From: Cytophagia bacterium
Lineage (GTDB): Bacteria > Bacteroidota > Bacteroidia > Cytophagales > Spirosomataceae
NCBI GenBank assembly: GCA_004293645.1
Contig: REAB01000082.1
Coordinates: 1 to 41,238, forward strand
Length of the DNA: 41,238 bases
Direction: 5' to 3'
Both the position numbers and the translations under genes were made by a program. The notes under the pieces were generated by a model, which worked only from the letters and a program-made list of their open reading frames with translations, did not search any database and had not been told where the DNA came from. Shown piece after piece: positions 16,418-26,300 of this stretch (position 1 is its first letter; every line of letters begins with the position of its first letter).

Positions 16418-17810
16418 TTTTTCTAAATATATAAATCATTCCCAGCAACATGCTGATAATGAGAAAGTTGGTGATGGTTTTAAGGATAGATTGATAGTCG
16501 GTTGTTGGCGTGTTGCCTTCCAATTGGTCAATAATAGTATAAAAAGACGACTCGTTTTGATTTGTGATGGGGGTTGATGCCAAGGCTTGGCCGCCTACTT
16601 TAACCGTCAGTGCTGAGCGCAGGGTGTCGTATTTTTCGGTAACAGTATTGAAAAATGGCCACTCAAAAAAATTGCCCAACGAAAATGCACCGCTTTGTTT
16701 AGGAATAAATTGATAATGAAAAGATTGATGGCCTGTTACGCGTCCGTTTTGGCGCAATATACGCTGCTCTACATCGGGCGGATAAATGTCAAAAAGCGAA
16801 CCATTGTTTTCTAAAACGGGTATTTGAATGGCCGATATATTGCCCTCTCCCACAATTTTAAAATCGTATTGGTAGCTGTTTCCAGTGGTAAGATTGGTGG
16901 TATTGATGCGTTCTTCGAGGCGTAAATTGCCCACGGCCACTTTGTTTTTGAGCGGGTGCGGCGGTAAATTACGGACAACAACTTGAACGGGTTTAGAATA
17001 AAACGTTTTGAGTTCTGTTTTTTCTTTTGTCTCGCCTATTTTCATCGTAAGCCCCACGGCGGGAATCTGAATAGGTTGGTTGTTGAGCGGATAAAAAGTG
17101 GCTTGGTAAATGCGGTATTCGGTAAAACGTTTATTGCGTACCGCGAGGGGTATGGCTTGAATTTCTTTGATGCCAAAGTTTTCTTCCCAGCAGTTGGCAG
17201 GTTTGAGTTGCTGCAATATTTTTTCTATTTGCTTCTCCGTTTCATAAAAATCCAGCGCGGTGCTGTTGTTTTCTGATACCCAAAAAGACAGCACTAAGTT
17301 AAACCCTTCGCCCACATAAACCGACTGTTTGCGGACACTGGCGGTTAAGAACAGGTTTTCGTTGGTTTGTTTTTCTAACTCCAAATCAAGCACTTCATTG
17401 CTCAAAATCTCGGCATTGGGGTCATTTTTTCCTACTATCACTTTTGTTGCTTCCGAGCGTACAGATTGGCCATTTACCAGCACCACAAAGGGTTCTACGG
17501 CATAAATACCTTCTTTGAGGGCGTAATAATTTTGGGTAAAGGTGTTGGTTTCGGAAGTTTTTCCCGCCACAATTTTGGTAACACCCGTGCGCGAAGTACC
17601 CCGTTTTTGAAAACCTTTTAACTCTGGAAAAACAATAGCAGGGATATTTTCGGCGTTAGGTATAGTAACAGAAACAGTAAATGCTTCCGAAAGGCTAATG
17701 GGCGTTTTGCCCAATTGAAGTAAAAAAGGCGATTCAACGCTTTGAGCTTGGACTGTTGGTATAGTCCAAAAAAAAATTAAAATAAGTATAAGTTGTATTG
17801 TCTTTTTCAT
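16410..17810 (-). CDS. BatD-family membrane protein
   Basis: Protein of 466 residues with an N-terminal signal peptide ([20 protein letters not shown], cleavage near VQAQ), a large periplasmic region and one C-terminal transmembrane helix ([21 protein letters not shown]) before a basic tail. Length, topology and the Ig-like opening [20 protein letters not shown] match the BatD/oxygen-tolerance family of Bacteroidota. BatD normally sits in a MoxR-BatA-BatB-BatC operon; none of those genes is here, so this is a stand-alone copy. It overlaps aroC by 8 bp. ATG 17810 is preferred to the 17858 start because it begins the signal peptide directly. The role in stress tolerance is family knowledge only. 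Confidence 0.75.
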   Translation of the reverse strand: MKKTIQLILILIFFWTIPTVQAQSVESPFLLQLGKTPISLSEAFTVSVTIPNAENIPAIVFPELKGFQKRGTSRTGVTKIVAGKTSETNTFTQNYYALKEGIYAVEPFVVLVNGQSVRSEATKVIVGKNDPNAEILSNEVLDLELEKQTNENLFLTASVRKQSVYVGEGFNLVLSFWVSENNSTALDFYETEKQIEKILQQLKPANCWEENFGIKEIQAIPLAVRNKRFTEYRIYQATFYPLNNQPIQIPAVGLTMKIGETKEKTELKTFYSKPVQVVVRNLPPHPLKNKVAVGNLRLEERINTTNLTTGNSYQYDFKIVGEGNISAIQIPVLENNGSLFDIYPPDVEQRILRQNGRVTGHQSFHYQFIPKQSGAFSLGNFFEWPFFNTVTEKYDTLRSALTVKVGGQALASTPITNQNESSFYTIIDQLEGNTPTTDYQSILKTITNFLIISMLLGMIYIFRKNG

Positions 17811-17867
17811 TGCTATATTTGAGGCAAAATTAACACGTTTGGTGCAGATAGTTGGCATTAGACCTGC

Positions 17868-17875
17868 TAATTTTG
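17868..17875 (+). promoter_or_regulatory. -7 element of the small conserved gene
   Basis: TAATTTTG, a perfect TAnnTTTG, 50 nt before ATG 17926; no good -33 box. A mirror-image CAAAATTA at 17825-17832 could be the -7 of divergent batD. Confidence 0.25.
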
Positions 17876-17925
17876 AATTTCAGAACCATTCCTGATTATT
17901 AACAACGCTTAACGACTCAAAACTC

Positions 17926-18129
17926 ATGACAACAATGCTTGATTATATCAAAACGATACTGCAAAAAGTAAGTTTTGATAAATGGTTATTTGAAAAAGAA
18001 TTGCGGAAGGCCATTCGAGTGCTGCTGCCCGAAGAAGCAAAGCAACTGCGGGCTTGGTGCTACGAACAGTTTAGCGACCGCTACCACGTAGTTTTGAACA
18101 AGTGCTTCCCGCCCCAATTGTCTTTTTGA
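17926..18129 (+). CDS. Small conserved hypothetical protein
   Basis: A 67-residue frame (64 from the second Met), predicted largely helical and mixed-charge (KVSFDKWLFEKELRKAIRVLLPEEAKQLRAWCYEQF), with no signal peptide or membrane segment. From memory, similar short proteins with the FDK-LFEKELRKA...LRAWCYE pattern occur in other Cytophagales, but I know of no function. It has a possible -7 element upstream and a strong terminator 20 bp downstream, both of which support a real transcript. It is divergent from batD. Confidence 0.65.
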   Translation: MTTMLDYIKTILQKVSFDKWLFEKELRKAIRVLLPEEAKQLRAWCYEQFSDRYHVVLNKCFPPQLSF

Positions 18130-18149
18130 GTGAGGTCTTTGACGAAGGC

Positions 18150-18192
18150 CAACAAAAATCCCCCGCAAGATGCTTGCGGGGGATTTTTGTTG
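18150..18192. terminator. Bidirectional terminator, 20-bp stem
   Basis: Perfect 20-bp stem (18150-18169 / 18173-18192) with a 3-nt loop, a GC core CCCCCGCAAG and flanking A5/T5 runs. It separates the small plus-strand gene from the susD 3' end and can stop both. Confidence 0.9.
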
Positions 18193-18207
18193 AAAGTTTA
18201 CGCTGTT

Positions 18208-19953
18208 TTAATATTGTGGATTTTGCTTTAAGGTTTCTTTGCCAGCTACCTTACTATTGAATATCTCTTGCACTGGAATGGGGAAATATTCGTGCTTACC
18301 TTTTACAAAGGTAGAACCGCGCAAATATTGACGCTTGTTTTGCTCTATCCGCACGTATTCGTTGAGAACTTGGTCGGCAATGCCCCAGCGCACCAAGTCG
18401 AAGAAACGATGCCCTTCCATGGCAAACTCCAAACGTTGCTCCATGCGCACGGCATCGCGGGCGTTGGCTTGGTTGCTAAAAGCGGGGCTGTCGGCGGCAT
18501 ATTCCCGAATAACGTAGTTGGCCGCGTTGGCAGTTCCGCTGCGTAAGAAACCAGCGGGATTAGCCGCACGCCGCCGAATTTGATTGACGTAGTTGCGAGC
18601 AGCCGTTAAATTGCCTTGTTCAGTCTCAATTTCGGCCAACCACAGCAACACGTGCGAGTACTTAATCATGCGGTAGTTGTTGGCATTTTGGCGAGGGTTG
18701 CCCGTCCAAGTCCAACCAGCTGCTGCATCGCTGCGTTGCGGTACGTGTTTGCGCGGAATGTACGGCCCAGAGTAGTTTTGGTCGCGCACCCACGGCTTAC
18801 CCGTGTTTACACCCCAGTCCAAATACGGGATACCACGACGACCAGCCGTGTAGTCTAAGCGGGGGTCGAGGCTGATGGTTGCGGGCGTAAACGCCTGATT
18901 TCCTTCAACGTTTTGGTCGTTGGGTACGTCTGTATCGTTGAAAGTACGCGTCAGTGGCAAGCCATTGGCATCGGTTTTGAAGGCGTTCACCAAGTTTTGC
19001 GATGGTTGGAAAAAACCACAGCAAGTAGTGAAAGTACCTGTACCATTAGGGTAGTTGAGCGTTGCGCCCCGATTTCCGTTGTTAGAAATGGTCGCACCGT
19101 CGTTTACCGAAAATTGTACTTCAAAGACAGATTCGGCGTTGTTGTTGGCACCAATGCGGTAGTTGTCAAAATAATTGTCCACCAAACGGTAGCGGTTGCT
19201 GGCCACAATGGCTTCCAGAATGGGTTTGGCCTCGGCAAATTTATTTTGAAACAACATGGCTTTGGCCAACATGGCTCCTGCTGCCCACTTGGTGGCGCGG
19301 CCAGGCTGAGTTTGGCGTTCGGGCAGGTTGTCGTAGGCAAACTTCAAGTCGGCCTCGATGTTTGGCCAAATGTTTTTATCGTTGGGTACTTTGGTGCTGT
19401 TGGCATCGAGCGGATTGTAAATGGTTTCGTCAACATACGGCACCATGTTCCACATTTTTTTGGCCTCAAAGTGGTAGTGTCCGCGCAAGAAACGGGCTTG
19501 GGCGCGGGCTTGTGTTTTTTCGGCATCAGACATATCCGTTACGCGGTTGGCCATCAAAATTACGTCATTTGAGCGAGCTACTCCGTCATAAACTGCACGC
19601 CATTTTCCTGCAAAATGGCTGTTGTCGGCTTGGATATTGTAGCTTTCGATGAACGTAATCTCTGGTTGGTCGCCCGAAGTTGAGCCTTTGTAGGCATCGT
19701 CCGACATTACCGAGCCATACACCCAGTTGTCAACTGCCCCGTGCCAGTCGGCGTTGGGGGAGCCTACGTTGGTTTGTACGCCATCGAGCATTGAGTATGC
19801 GCCAATGAGCAAGAAGTTTACGCCGTCGCGGTTTGTCAAGCTGGCATCGCCAAGTACAGCGGTGGGCTGTACCTGCAAAAATTCGTCGCTACAAGATGTA
19901 CTGACACCCACCAAAGCGGCTGCAAGTAAAGTTGTTGAAAGTATTTTTTTCAT
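18208..19953 (-). CDS. susD: SusD/RagB-family outer-membrane nutrient-binding lipoprotein
   Basis: Surface lipoprotein of 581 residues that captures a glycan or other nutrient and closes as a lid over the SusC channel. The signal ends in a lipobox STSC with C21 as acylation site, followed by SDEF, an acidic stretch compatible with the Bacteroidota surface-export signal. Family features are NRDGVNFLLIGAYSML, the TPR-like helices around KWRAVYDGVARSNDVI and ARFLRGHYHFEAKKMWNMVPYVDE, and the C-terminal RMEQRLEFAMEGHRFFDLVRWG motif. It starts 31 bp after the susC stop and ends at a strong terminator. The substrate is unknown. Confidence 0.95.
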   Translation of the reverse strand: MKKILSTTLLAAALVGVSTSCSDEFLQVQPTAVLGDASLTNRDGVNFLLIGAYSMLDGVQTNVGSPNADWHGAVDNWVYGSVMSDDAYKGSTSGDQPEITFIESYNIQADNSHFAGKWRAVYDGVARSNDVILMANRVTDMSDAEKTQARAQARFLRGHYHFEAKKMWNMVPYVDETIYNPLDANSTKVPNDKNIWPNIEADLKFAYDNLPERQTQPGRATKWAAGAMLAKAMLFQNKFAEAKPILEAIVASNRYRLVDNYFDNYRIGANNNAESVFEVQFSVNDGATISNNGNRGATLNYPNGTGTFTTCCGFFQPSQNLVNAFKTDANGLPLTRTFNDTDVPNDQNVEGNQAFTPATISLDPRLDYTAGRRGIPYLDWGVNTGKPWVRDQNYSGPYIPRKHVPQRSDAAAGWTWTGNPRQNANNYRMIKYSHVLLWLAEIETEQGNLTAARNYVNQIRRRAANPAGFLRSGTANAANYVIREYAADSPAFSNQANARDAVRMEQRLEFAMEGHRFFDLVRWGIADQVLNEYVRIEQNKRQYLRGSTFVKGKHEYFPIPVQEIFNSKVAGKETLKQNPQY

Positions 19954-19984
19954 TGTTTTATATTTTTATTCTATGTTTAAGAAA

Positions 19985-22900
19985 TTAGAAAGTAAGATTC
20001 AAACCTACCATCAACGAACGTGAAGCGGGGTACGCGCCTTCGTCCACGCCAATTTGGCGGTCTTGGCCAACCCCGCTCGAATTACGCAAGTTGATTTCGG
20101 GGTCTAAGCCTGTATATTTGGTAAACGTAAACCAGTTCTGAGCTTGCACATACACACTTGCGCCACTCACGCCCACTTTGTTGAGCAGGTTTTTGGGTAA
20201 GTTGCAGGTAAGTTGAATGTTACGCAAACGGAAGAATGAACCGTCTTCTAAGTAATAAGTAGAAGGGCTTGAGCTCACGTTATCGTTTGAACGTGGCAAC
20301 GGCAACAACGCGTCGGTACTGCCTGGACGCCAGCTTTGCTCTAACATTCTACGGCTACGATTGCCCGCAAAAGTGGGGAAATCGGTCCAGTAGCGCACAT
20401 AATTGAACAATTGATTGCCTTGTACGCCTTGGCCAAATACGTCTAAGCGGAAAATTTTATAGCCTACACCTAAGTTCAAACCATAGGCAAAATCAGGGTG
20501 TGGGTTGCCAATGATGGTGCGGTCGGTGGCATCAACTTTACCGTCGTTGTTTGTGTCTCTAAATTTGAACTGACCCGCAAAATTGGTAACTCCGCCAAAC
20601 TGTGGTACGTGAGCCCTACCCTCTTCATCTGATTGAAAAATACCATCAATTTGATAGCCAAAGAACGAACCAACTGGGAAGCCCGCCTGCGTTACGTTCA
20701 CGGTACCGCCAGGAAGGCGCAAGTTAGTAAACCCAAACAACTGCGAGTTGGGATCGCCAGTGGTGGTAATTACTTTGTTGCGGTAGGTAGAAATGTTGAA
20801 GCCAACACTGTAAGTTAAGTCGCCATTTAGGGCTTTGTCGTTGTAGTTGAGGTTTAATTCAACGCCTTTGTTGCTCATCGAACCCACGTTTTGGAACGGA
20901 TTGACCGCTACGCCCTGCGTGAGCTGTACTTGCACTGGGAAAAGCATGTCGGAAGTTTGACGATTGAACCAATCGAAGTTTACATCTAATTTTCCTTTGA
21001 AGAAGCTACCATCAAAACCAATGTTGGTGCTGGTGGTGGTTTCCCACTTGGCCTTGGGGTTGCCAAACTGCGACAACTCGTAGCCTTGCAAAGAAGAAGT
21101 ACGCGAACCACCTAAATCGTAAAACGACGACTCGGGCGAAGAGGCGTACTGGGTAAAGGCATTGTAGTCGCCAATTTCTTGGTTGCCCGTTTGGCCAATT
21201 CCTACGCGCAGTTTGAGGTCGGTAATCCAGCCTATATTTTTGATAAACTGCTCATTGGACAAGCGCCAGCCTACACTACCTGCCGTAAAAATGGCGGTGC
21301 GGAAGTCTGGCCCGAAGCGCGATGAGCGGTCGCGGCGAACGGTCAAATCAACCAAGTATTTGTCGGAAAGGCTGTAATTGGCCCGCGCAAATTCCGATGC
21401 CAAGCGATAATCTATGAATGGCCGACCCGACGCTTGCGTAATGCTGCGACCCGCAAACAAGTAGCGGTTGCTCAAATCGTCGGAGGCAAAACCTTGCCGC
21501 TCGGCGTTGAAAGCTTCACCAAAGGCTTTGATACTTTCGGTGCCTACCATCAAATTGAGGCGGTGCTTGTCTGCAAAAGTGGTGTTGTAAGTCAAGGTAT
21601 TGTACCAAGTCCAAGTAGCATCCCAAGCATTACTTTGATTGAGCGAGTTTATACCCAATTGCTCCGAAGACTCTACGTCGTTGGCCCGAAAACGGCGTGT
21701 ATTGAGCATATTGTAGTCAATACCCAAACTGGTTTTGAAGGTCAAGTTTTTCAACACATCAACTTCTAAGTAGGCATTGCCAAACATCCGTACTTCGCGG
21801 TCTTTGTTGTCTTTGTTGCGCCAAAGCTCGGCCAACGGGTTGCGGCTGTTGTCCAAATCTGCGCCCGACGTTCCCGCAAAATACCCCCTAATGTCGTACA
21901 CTGGAATCAAAGGTTGAATGCGATAGGCAAAAGAAATGGGGTTCGATTCGCTCTGGTTACCGTTGGGCTGCCCTACGCGCTCACCGTATGCCAACTGAAA
22001 GTTTTCGCCCACGCGCACCCGCTTCGAGACGTTAAATTCGGTGTTGGCACGCAACGAATAACGTTGGTAGCTGGTATGTTTCATGATACCTTGCTGGTTG
22101 AAATAGTTCAACGACATGGAGTAGCGAGCGGCCTCCGTGGCACCAGATACGCTGATTTGGTGGTTTTGAATGGGCGCTGCACTAAAAATTTCGCGTTGCC
22201 AGTCGGTACCTTGCTGGTTGGCTTGGGTAATGAGGTTGCGCGAGGTAGGCGTTGCACTGTACAGCGCGTCGGCGGCGCGGGGGTCGTTGGGGTCGCTCGA
22301 GCCTGCGGGCAAGATCCAGTAGGGAATCACGGGCTTAGCACCCTTGCCAAACTGTGCGTTGGTCGGAAATGTCAAGTTGCCGTCGGCACCTGGTTGTGGT
22401 ACACCGCCCACCAATCGGTTGAGTGCATTGGTACGCGACTCCCAAAGCAAACTGGCGTACTCTGGGGTATTTAGCAAATCCAAAAACCGCCAAGCACTTT
22501 GCGAACCGTAGTAGGTATCGTAGCTCAATTTGGGCTTACCTGCTTTTCCTTTTTTGGTGGTAATAATCACCACGCCATTGCCCGCCCGTGAGCCATAAAT
22601 AGAAGCTGCCGAAGCGTCTTTTAGAATCTGCATAGACTCAATGTCGTTGGGATTCAGCGTGTTGAGGTTGCCTTTGGTGGGTGTGCCGTCAATTACGTAC
22701 AGCGGTGAGTTGTCGTTGATGGTACCAAAACCACGAATCCGCACCATCACGCCGCCACCTGGCGAGTTATCGTTAGACACGTTCACACCTGCTACGCGCC
22801 CCTGCATACCCTGCGCTAAGTTGGTAATAGGGGTAGCCAAAAGCGTTTTGGAATCAATGCTGGCCACCGCACCAGTAATGTCTTTCTTAGATTGCGTGCC

Positions 22901-23221
22901 GTAGCCTGTTACCACTACTTCCGAAAGCACTTTGGTGTCAGATTGGAGCGTAATGTCAAGGTTGGTGCGTGTACCCACGTTGATTTGTTGGGTGGTGTAA
23001 CCAATATACGACACCACGATGGTAGCGTTGTTTGATAGGGTTACCGAAAACCGACCATCGCCGTCGGTAGTTGCTCCCGTACTGGTCCCTTTTACGAGTA
23101 CACTTACGCCTGGTAGCGGTCCATTGCTATCGGTAACGCGGCCTGTTAGCTTGTTTTGCGCCCACGAAGTCATCATGGTGCACATTCCCAGCAAGAGGAT
23201 TAAGTAAAGTTGTTTTTTCAT
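19985..23221 (-). CDS. susC: SusC/RagA-family TonB-linked outer-membrane transporter
   Basis: TonB-dependent beta-barrel channel of 1078 residues that imports the substrate held by SusD. The signal peptide (MKKQLYLILLLGMCTMMTSWAQ) precedes a carboxypeptidase-regulatory-like domain (about 24-105, LTGRVTDSNGPLPGVSVLVKG). The plug follows, with EVVVTGYGTQSKKDITGAV, SPLYVIDG and the SusC hallmark ASAASIYGSRAGNGVVIITTKKG, and then a long barrel ending in Phe (LMVGLNLTF). ATG 23221 is chosen; the frame from 23278 adds 19 residues ahead of the signal peptide. Gene order FG-GAP lipoprotein, susC, susD on the minus strand suggests one uptake unit. No TonB, sigma/anti-sigma pair or glycoside hydrolase is adjacent. 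Confidence 0.96.
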   Translation of the reverse strand: MKKQLYLILLLGMCTMMTSWAQNKLTGRVTDSNGPLPGVSVLVKGTSTGATTDGDGRFSVTLSNNATIVVSYIGYTTQQINVGTRTNLDITLQSDTKVLSEVVVTGYGTQSKKDITGAVASIDSKTLLATPITNLAQGMQGRVAGVNVSNDNSPGGGVMVRIRGFGTINDNSPLYVIDGTPTKGNLNTLNPNDIESMQILKDASAASIYGSRAGNGVVIITTKKGKAGKPKLSYDTYYGSQSAWRFLDLLNTPEYASLLWESRTNALNRLVGGVPQPGADGNLTFPTNAQFGKGAKPVIPYWILPAGSSDPNDPRAADALYSATPTSRNLITQANQQGTDWQREIFSAAPIQNHQISVSGATEAARYSMSLNYFNQQGIMKHTSYQRYSLRANTEFNVSKRVRVGENFQLAYGERVGQPNGNQSESNPISFAYRIQPLIPVYDIRGYFAGTSGADLDNSRNPLAELWRNKDNKDREVRMFGNAYLEVDVLKNLTFKTSLGIDYNMLNTRRFRANDVESSEQLGINSLNQSNAWDATWTWYNTLTYNTTFADKHRLNLMVGTESIKAFGEAFNAERQGFASDDLSNRYLFAGRSITQASGRPFIDYRLASEFARANYSLSDKYLVDLTVRRDRSSRFGPDFRTAIFTAGSVGWRLSNEQFIKNIGWITDLKLRVGIGQTGNQEIGDYNAFTQYASSPESSFYDLGGSRTSSLQGYELSQFGNPKAKWETTTSTNIGFDGSFFKGKLDVNFDWFNRQTSDMLFPVQVQLTQGVAVNPFQNVGSMSNKGVELNLNYNDKALNGDLTYSVGFNISTYRNKVITTTGDPNSQLFGFTNLRLPGGTVNVTQAGFPVGSFFGYQIDGIFQSDEEGRAHVPQFGGVTNFAGQFKFRDTNNDGKVDATDRTIIGNPHPDFAYGLNLGVGYKIFRLDVFGQGVQGNQLFNYVRYWTDFPTFAGNRSRRMLEQSWRPGSTDALLPLPRSNDNVSSSPSTYYLEDGSFFRLRNIQLTCNLPKNLLNKVGVSGASVYVQAQNWFTFTKYTGLDPEINLRNSSGVGQDRQIGVDEGAYPASRSLMVGLNLTF

Positions 23222-23371
23222 TTGGGTTTTGTTGAAAAATTGAGTGATGGAATTGAATAATTTGCAAAAACTGAACAAATATCGGATTATTTTTTTTGGA
23301 AATATCGTAACAAAAAAAGAAATTGGGAAGTTTTTTTGTAAAAATTTGGTTCATCATAGTAAATAACCAGT

Positions 23372-26300
23372 TTAACGTACTTTTCGCTTTTTTTGTTTGA
23401 AATCAACCATTTCTACCGCCGTTTCTTGGCCTGTCAATACCAATCTCCGCGCCGACTGCGACAAAAACGACGCGCCATAATACAATTCTTGCCGTTGCGT
23501 TTTTCCATCTTTTGTGCGGATTAGTGCGTACGCATCGGTGGGTTGAGCGTCTATCCAAACTAACGAGCTGAGGGGCTGACTAAATATTTTCAAAGGCCCT
23601 CTGTTTTGGGTAGCGACCAGCAACCGATTGCCATTTTTGGCTTTGAGCTGCGCCAGTCCTTTGGCGTTGAAAGGCACATAAAAACCAGTAGTGGCTTGGG
23701 TAAGTGGTACAAAGTGGCCTTTGCCGTTGCCTTTTAGCAACAAACCGTTGGAGGCATCGTAACGCCCCACGCTGGTTTCGTTGCCGTAGTCGTTGGCTAC
23801 CATTAATACGTCCAGGTGGCCGTCGAGGTCAAAATCTGCTGCCACCATGCCATTAACGGGCGACAGTTGCGCGAGCGTAGGCAGCGGTTTGAGGTCAAAG
23901 TTGCCGTTTCCTTTGTTTTCTACGTACGCCGACGCAAAGTAGGTGGCATCGAGTTCGAGGGCATCTTTGCGCTCTTCTTTGGTGAGCAAATTTTCGTAGG
24001 TCGCATCTACAAAATCGGCGTATTTTAAAAAGCGTCGCCGCATCTGAATGACCTGTTTGATGAGGTCTTCGCGGCCGTGGAAGGGTACGCGCTTGGGCTG
24101 GCGGTATTGGTCTGGAAAATAGACAAACGGAATGGCATCGTAGCTGCCGTCTTGGTTGAAATCGCCCGCTAAAATTGAAAATGGTTGCTCCTCATTGCCT
24201 TTGGCAAGGGCATTAAGCCCTTGATTTCCAGCTATGTAGTCTATGTCGCCGTCGTGGTCGAAGTCGCCCGCTGCCAAGCTATTCCAAAAACCTTTTTTTG
24301 AGTCTAAGGCGGTGTTTTTAACACCGAATGTTCCGTTGTTATTTTTCAAAAAAGTAAGCGGCATCCACTCGCCCGCCACGAGTAAATCCACCCAGCCGTC
24401 GTTGTCAAAATCGGTCCAGAGGGCATCGCAAACCAACCCCATTTGTGGCAAATCGGGGGCTATTTGGGCGGTAACGTCGGTGAAGTGCGGGCTATTTTTA
24501 GTTCCTCGTGGGCCATCATTTCTTAGAATAAAGCTACTGACGGGTTTGGGGTATTGGCCTGGATTTACGCGCCCCGCCACAAACAGGTCGAGGTCGCCGT
24601 CGCGGTCGTAATCGGTAGCCCGCACGCACGACTTGCTCACCCTTAGTGGCGGGAGTGCGTTGGGCGCGAGCGCAAAGTTTCCTTTGCTGTCGTTTAAGTA
24701 GAGGCGGTCTTGGTAGGCGGGGGCGTTGGGGCTACTTTCAACGCCTCCGCTGGCAATGTAGAGGTCGTTGTCGCCGTCGCCGTCGGCATCAAAGAGCAGC
24801 GTTCCCATGTCTTCTTGGGTTTTTTCTAAGCTGTCTTTGCCGGGCAGTAGGTCGGTTTGGGCAAACTTTCCGTTGGTATTTTGCACAAAAAACGCCCCTT
24901 TGCGAAACCGCGAACCACCCACAAAAAAATCGTCCAAGTCATCGCCATTTACGTCGCCCGTTGCTACCGACGGCGGATATTGCGAGAGTTTGTGCGGCAA
25001 TAATTTTTGGACATTAAAATCAATAAATTCTACCTCATGGTGTACATAGCGCACTCCCAAACTGTCTGTTACGTCATTAAACAATTGATTTTCAGTAGCT
25101 TTTTGCCAAAAATCTGTGCCATTTTCTTGGGCATTTTGAATGTCCAAAGTCAGTACTTGATTGGGTTTTACGTTTTGCAATCGCTGCATTTTACCATTTG
25201 GCCACCGCACCCGTATTTCTCTGATGTTGTCTATGTTGGCCAAGCCAAAATGCCCCACAGCCTCAACCGTAGATAAATAGCCCCGATAAGGCGAATGTTC
25301 ATAGACTTGGGTTTGGTTGTTGCCATAAAACAGTTGCACCGTTGCCCCCAAACCCTGCACATTGTGTTTTTCTCCTTTGAATTTAAGCCTTAAAAAACTC
25401 GTTTCTTTTTGGCTTGCCGCGAGCGGGTTGAGGTTGTTTTGATAGACAAACGCCGAGTCGTTGATGTTGTTGGTGATGATGTCGAGGTCGCCGTCCAAGT
25501 CTAAATCGGCATAAACCGCCCCGTTGCTAAACGACGGTTCGCTGAATCCCCATTTGTCGGACACATCTTCAAATGTCAAATCGCCTTTGTTTTGAAAGGC
25601 AAAATTACTAATCTTAACCACAGGAATTTGCCCCATCATGTACTCATGGGAGGCAATAGAGCCACTTTCTGAGCGAAATTGGGAAAAATCACGGTCGGTA
25701 ATGTCGCGCGGAAAACCGTTGGTAATAATCAAATCGCGCCAGCCGTCGTGGTCAAAATCGGCCAACATGGGAGTCCAACTCCAATCGGTTTCGGCCACGC
25801 CCGCCAGCAGGCTTATTTCCGAAAAAACGGGTTCGTTGCTGCGCGGCCTGTTGCCCATATTGAGCTGCAACGTGTTGCGCACATACTGATGACTGAACCC
25901 AAATAAGTCGTTGTTCAGATAAGTTTGGTAGCTGTTTGGCCCCATCAGTTTCTTTTTGCGAGCGTTGTCTTTGGGAAGCATATCCACGGCAATGATGTCC
26001 ATGAGGCCATCGTTGTTGATGTCGGCCACGTCGTTGCCCATGGCCGAGTTGCTGGTGTGCTTAAAATAGCGCGCCGCTTGGTCGGTAAAGCTGCCGTTTT
26101 GGTTGTTTACGTACATCAAATCGTCGGAAAGGTAGTCGTTGGTAACGTAAATATCCTTCCAGCCGTCGCGGTTGAGGTCGCAAATATTAATGCCCAGCCC
26201 GTAGCCTTCTATCTGAATACCAGCCATTTGGGAAACGTTGGTATAGACGGGTTGGGGTGCATTCTCAGCCCAATCGCAGCGGTAAAGGCGGTCGGTGGTG

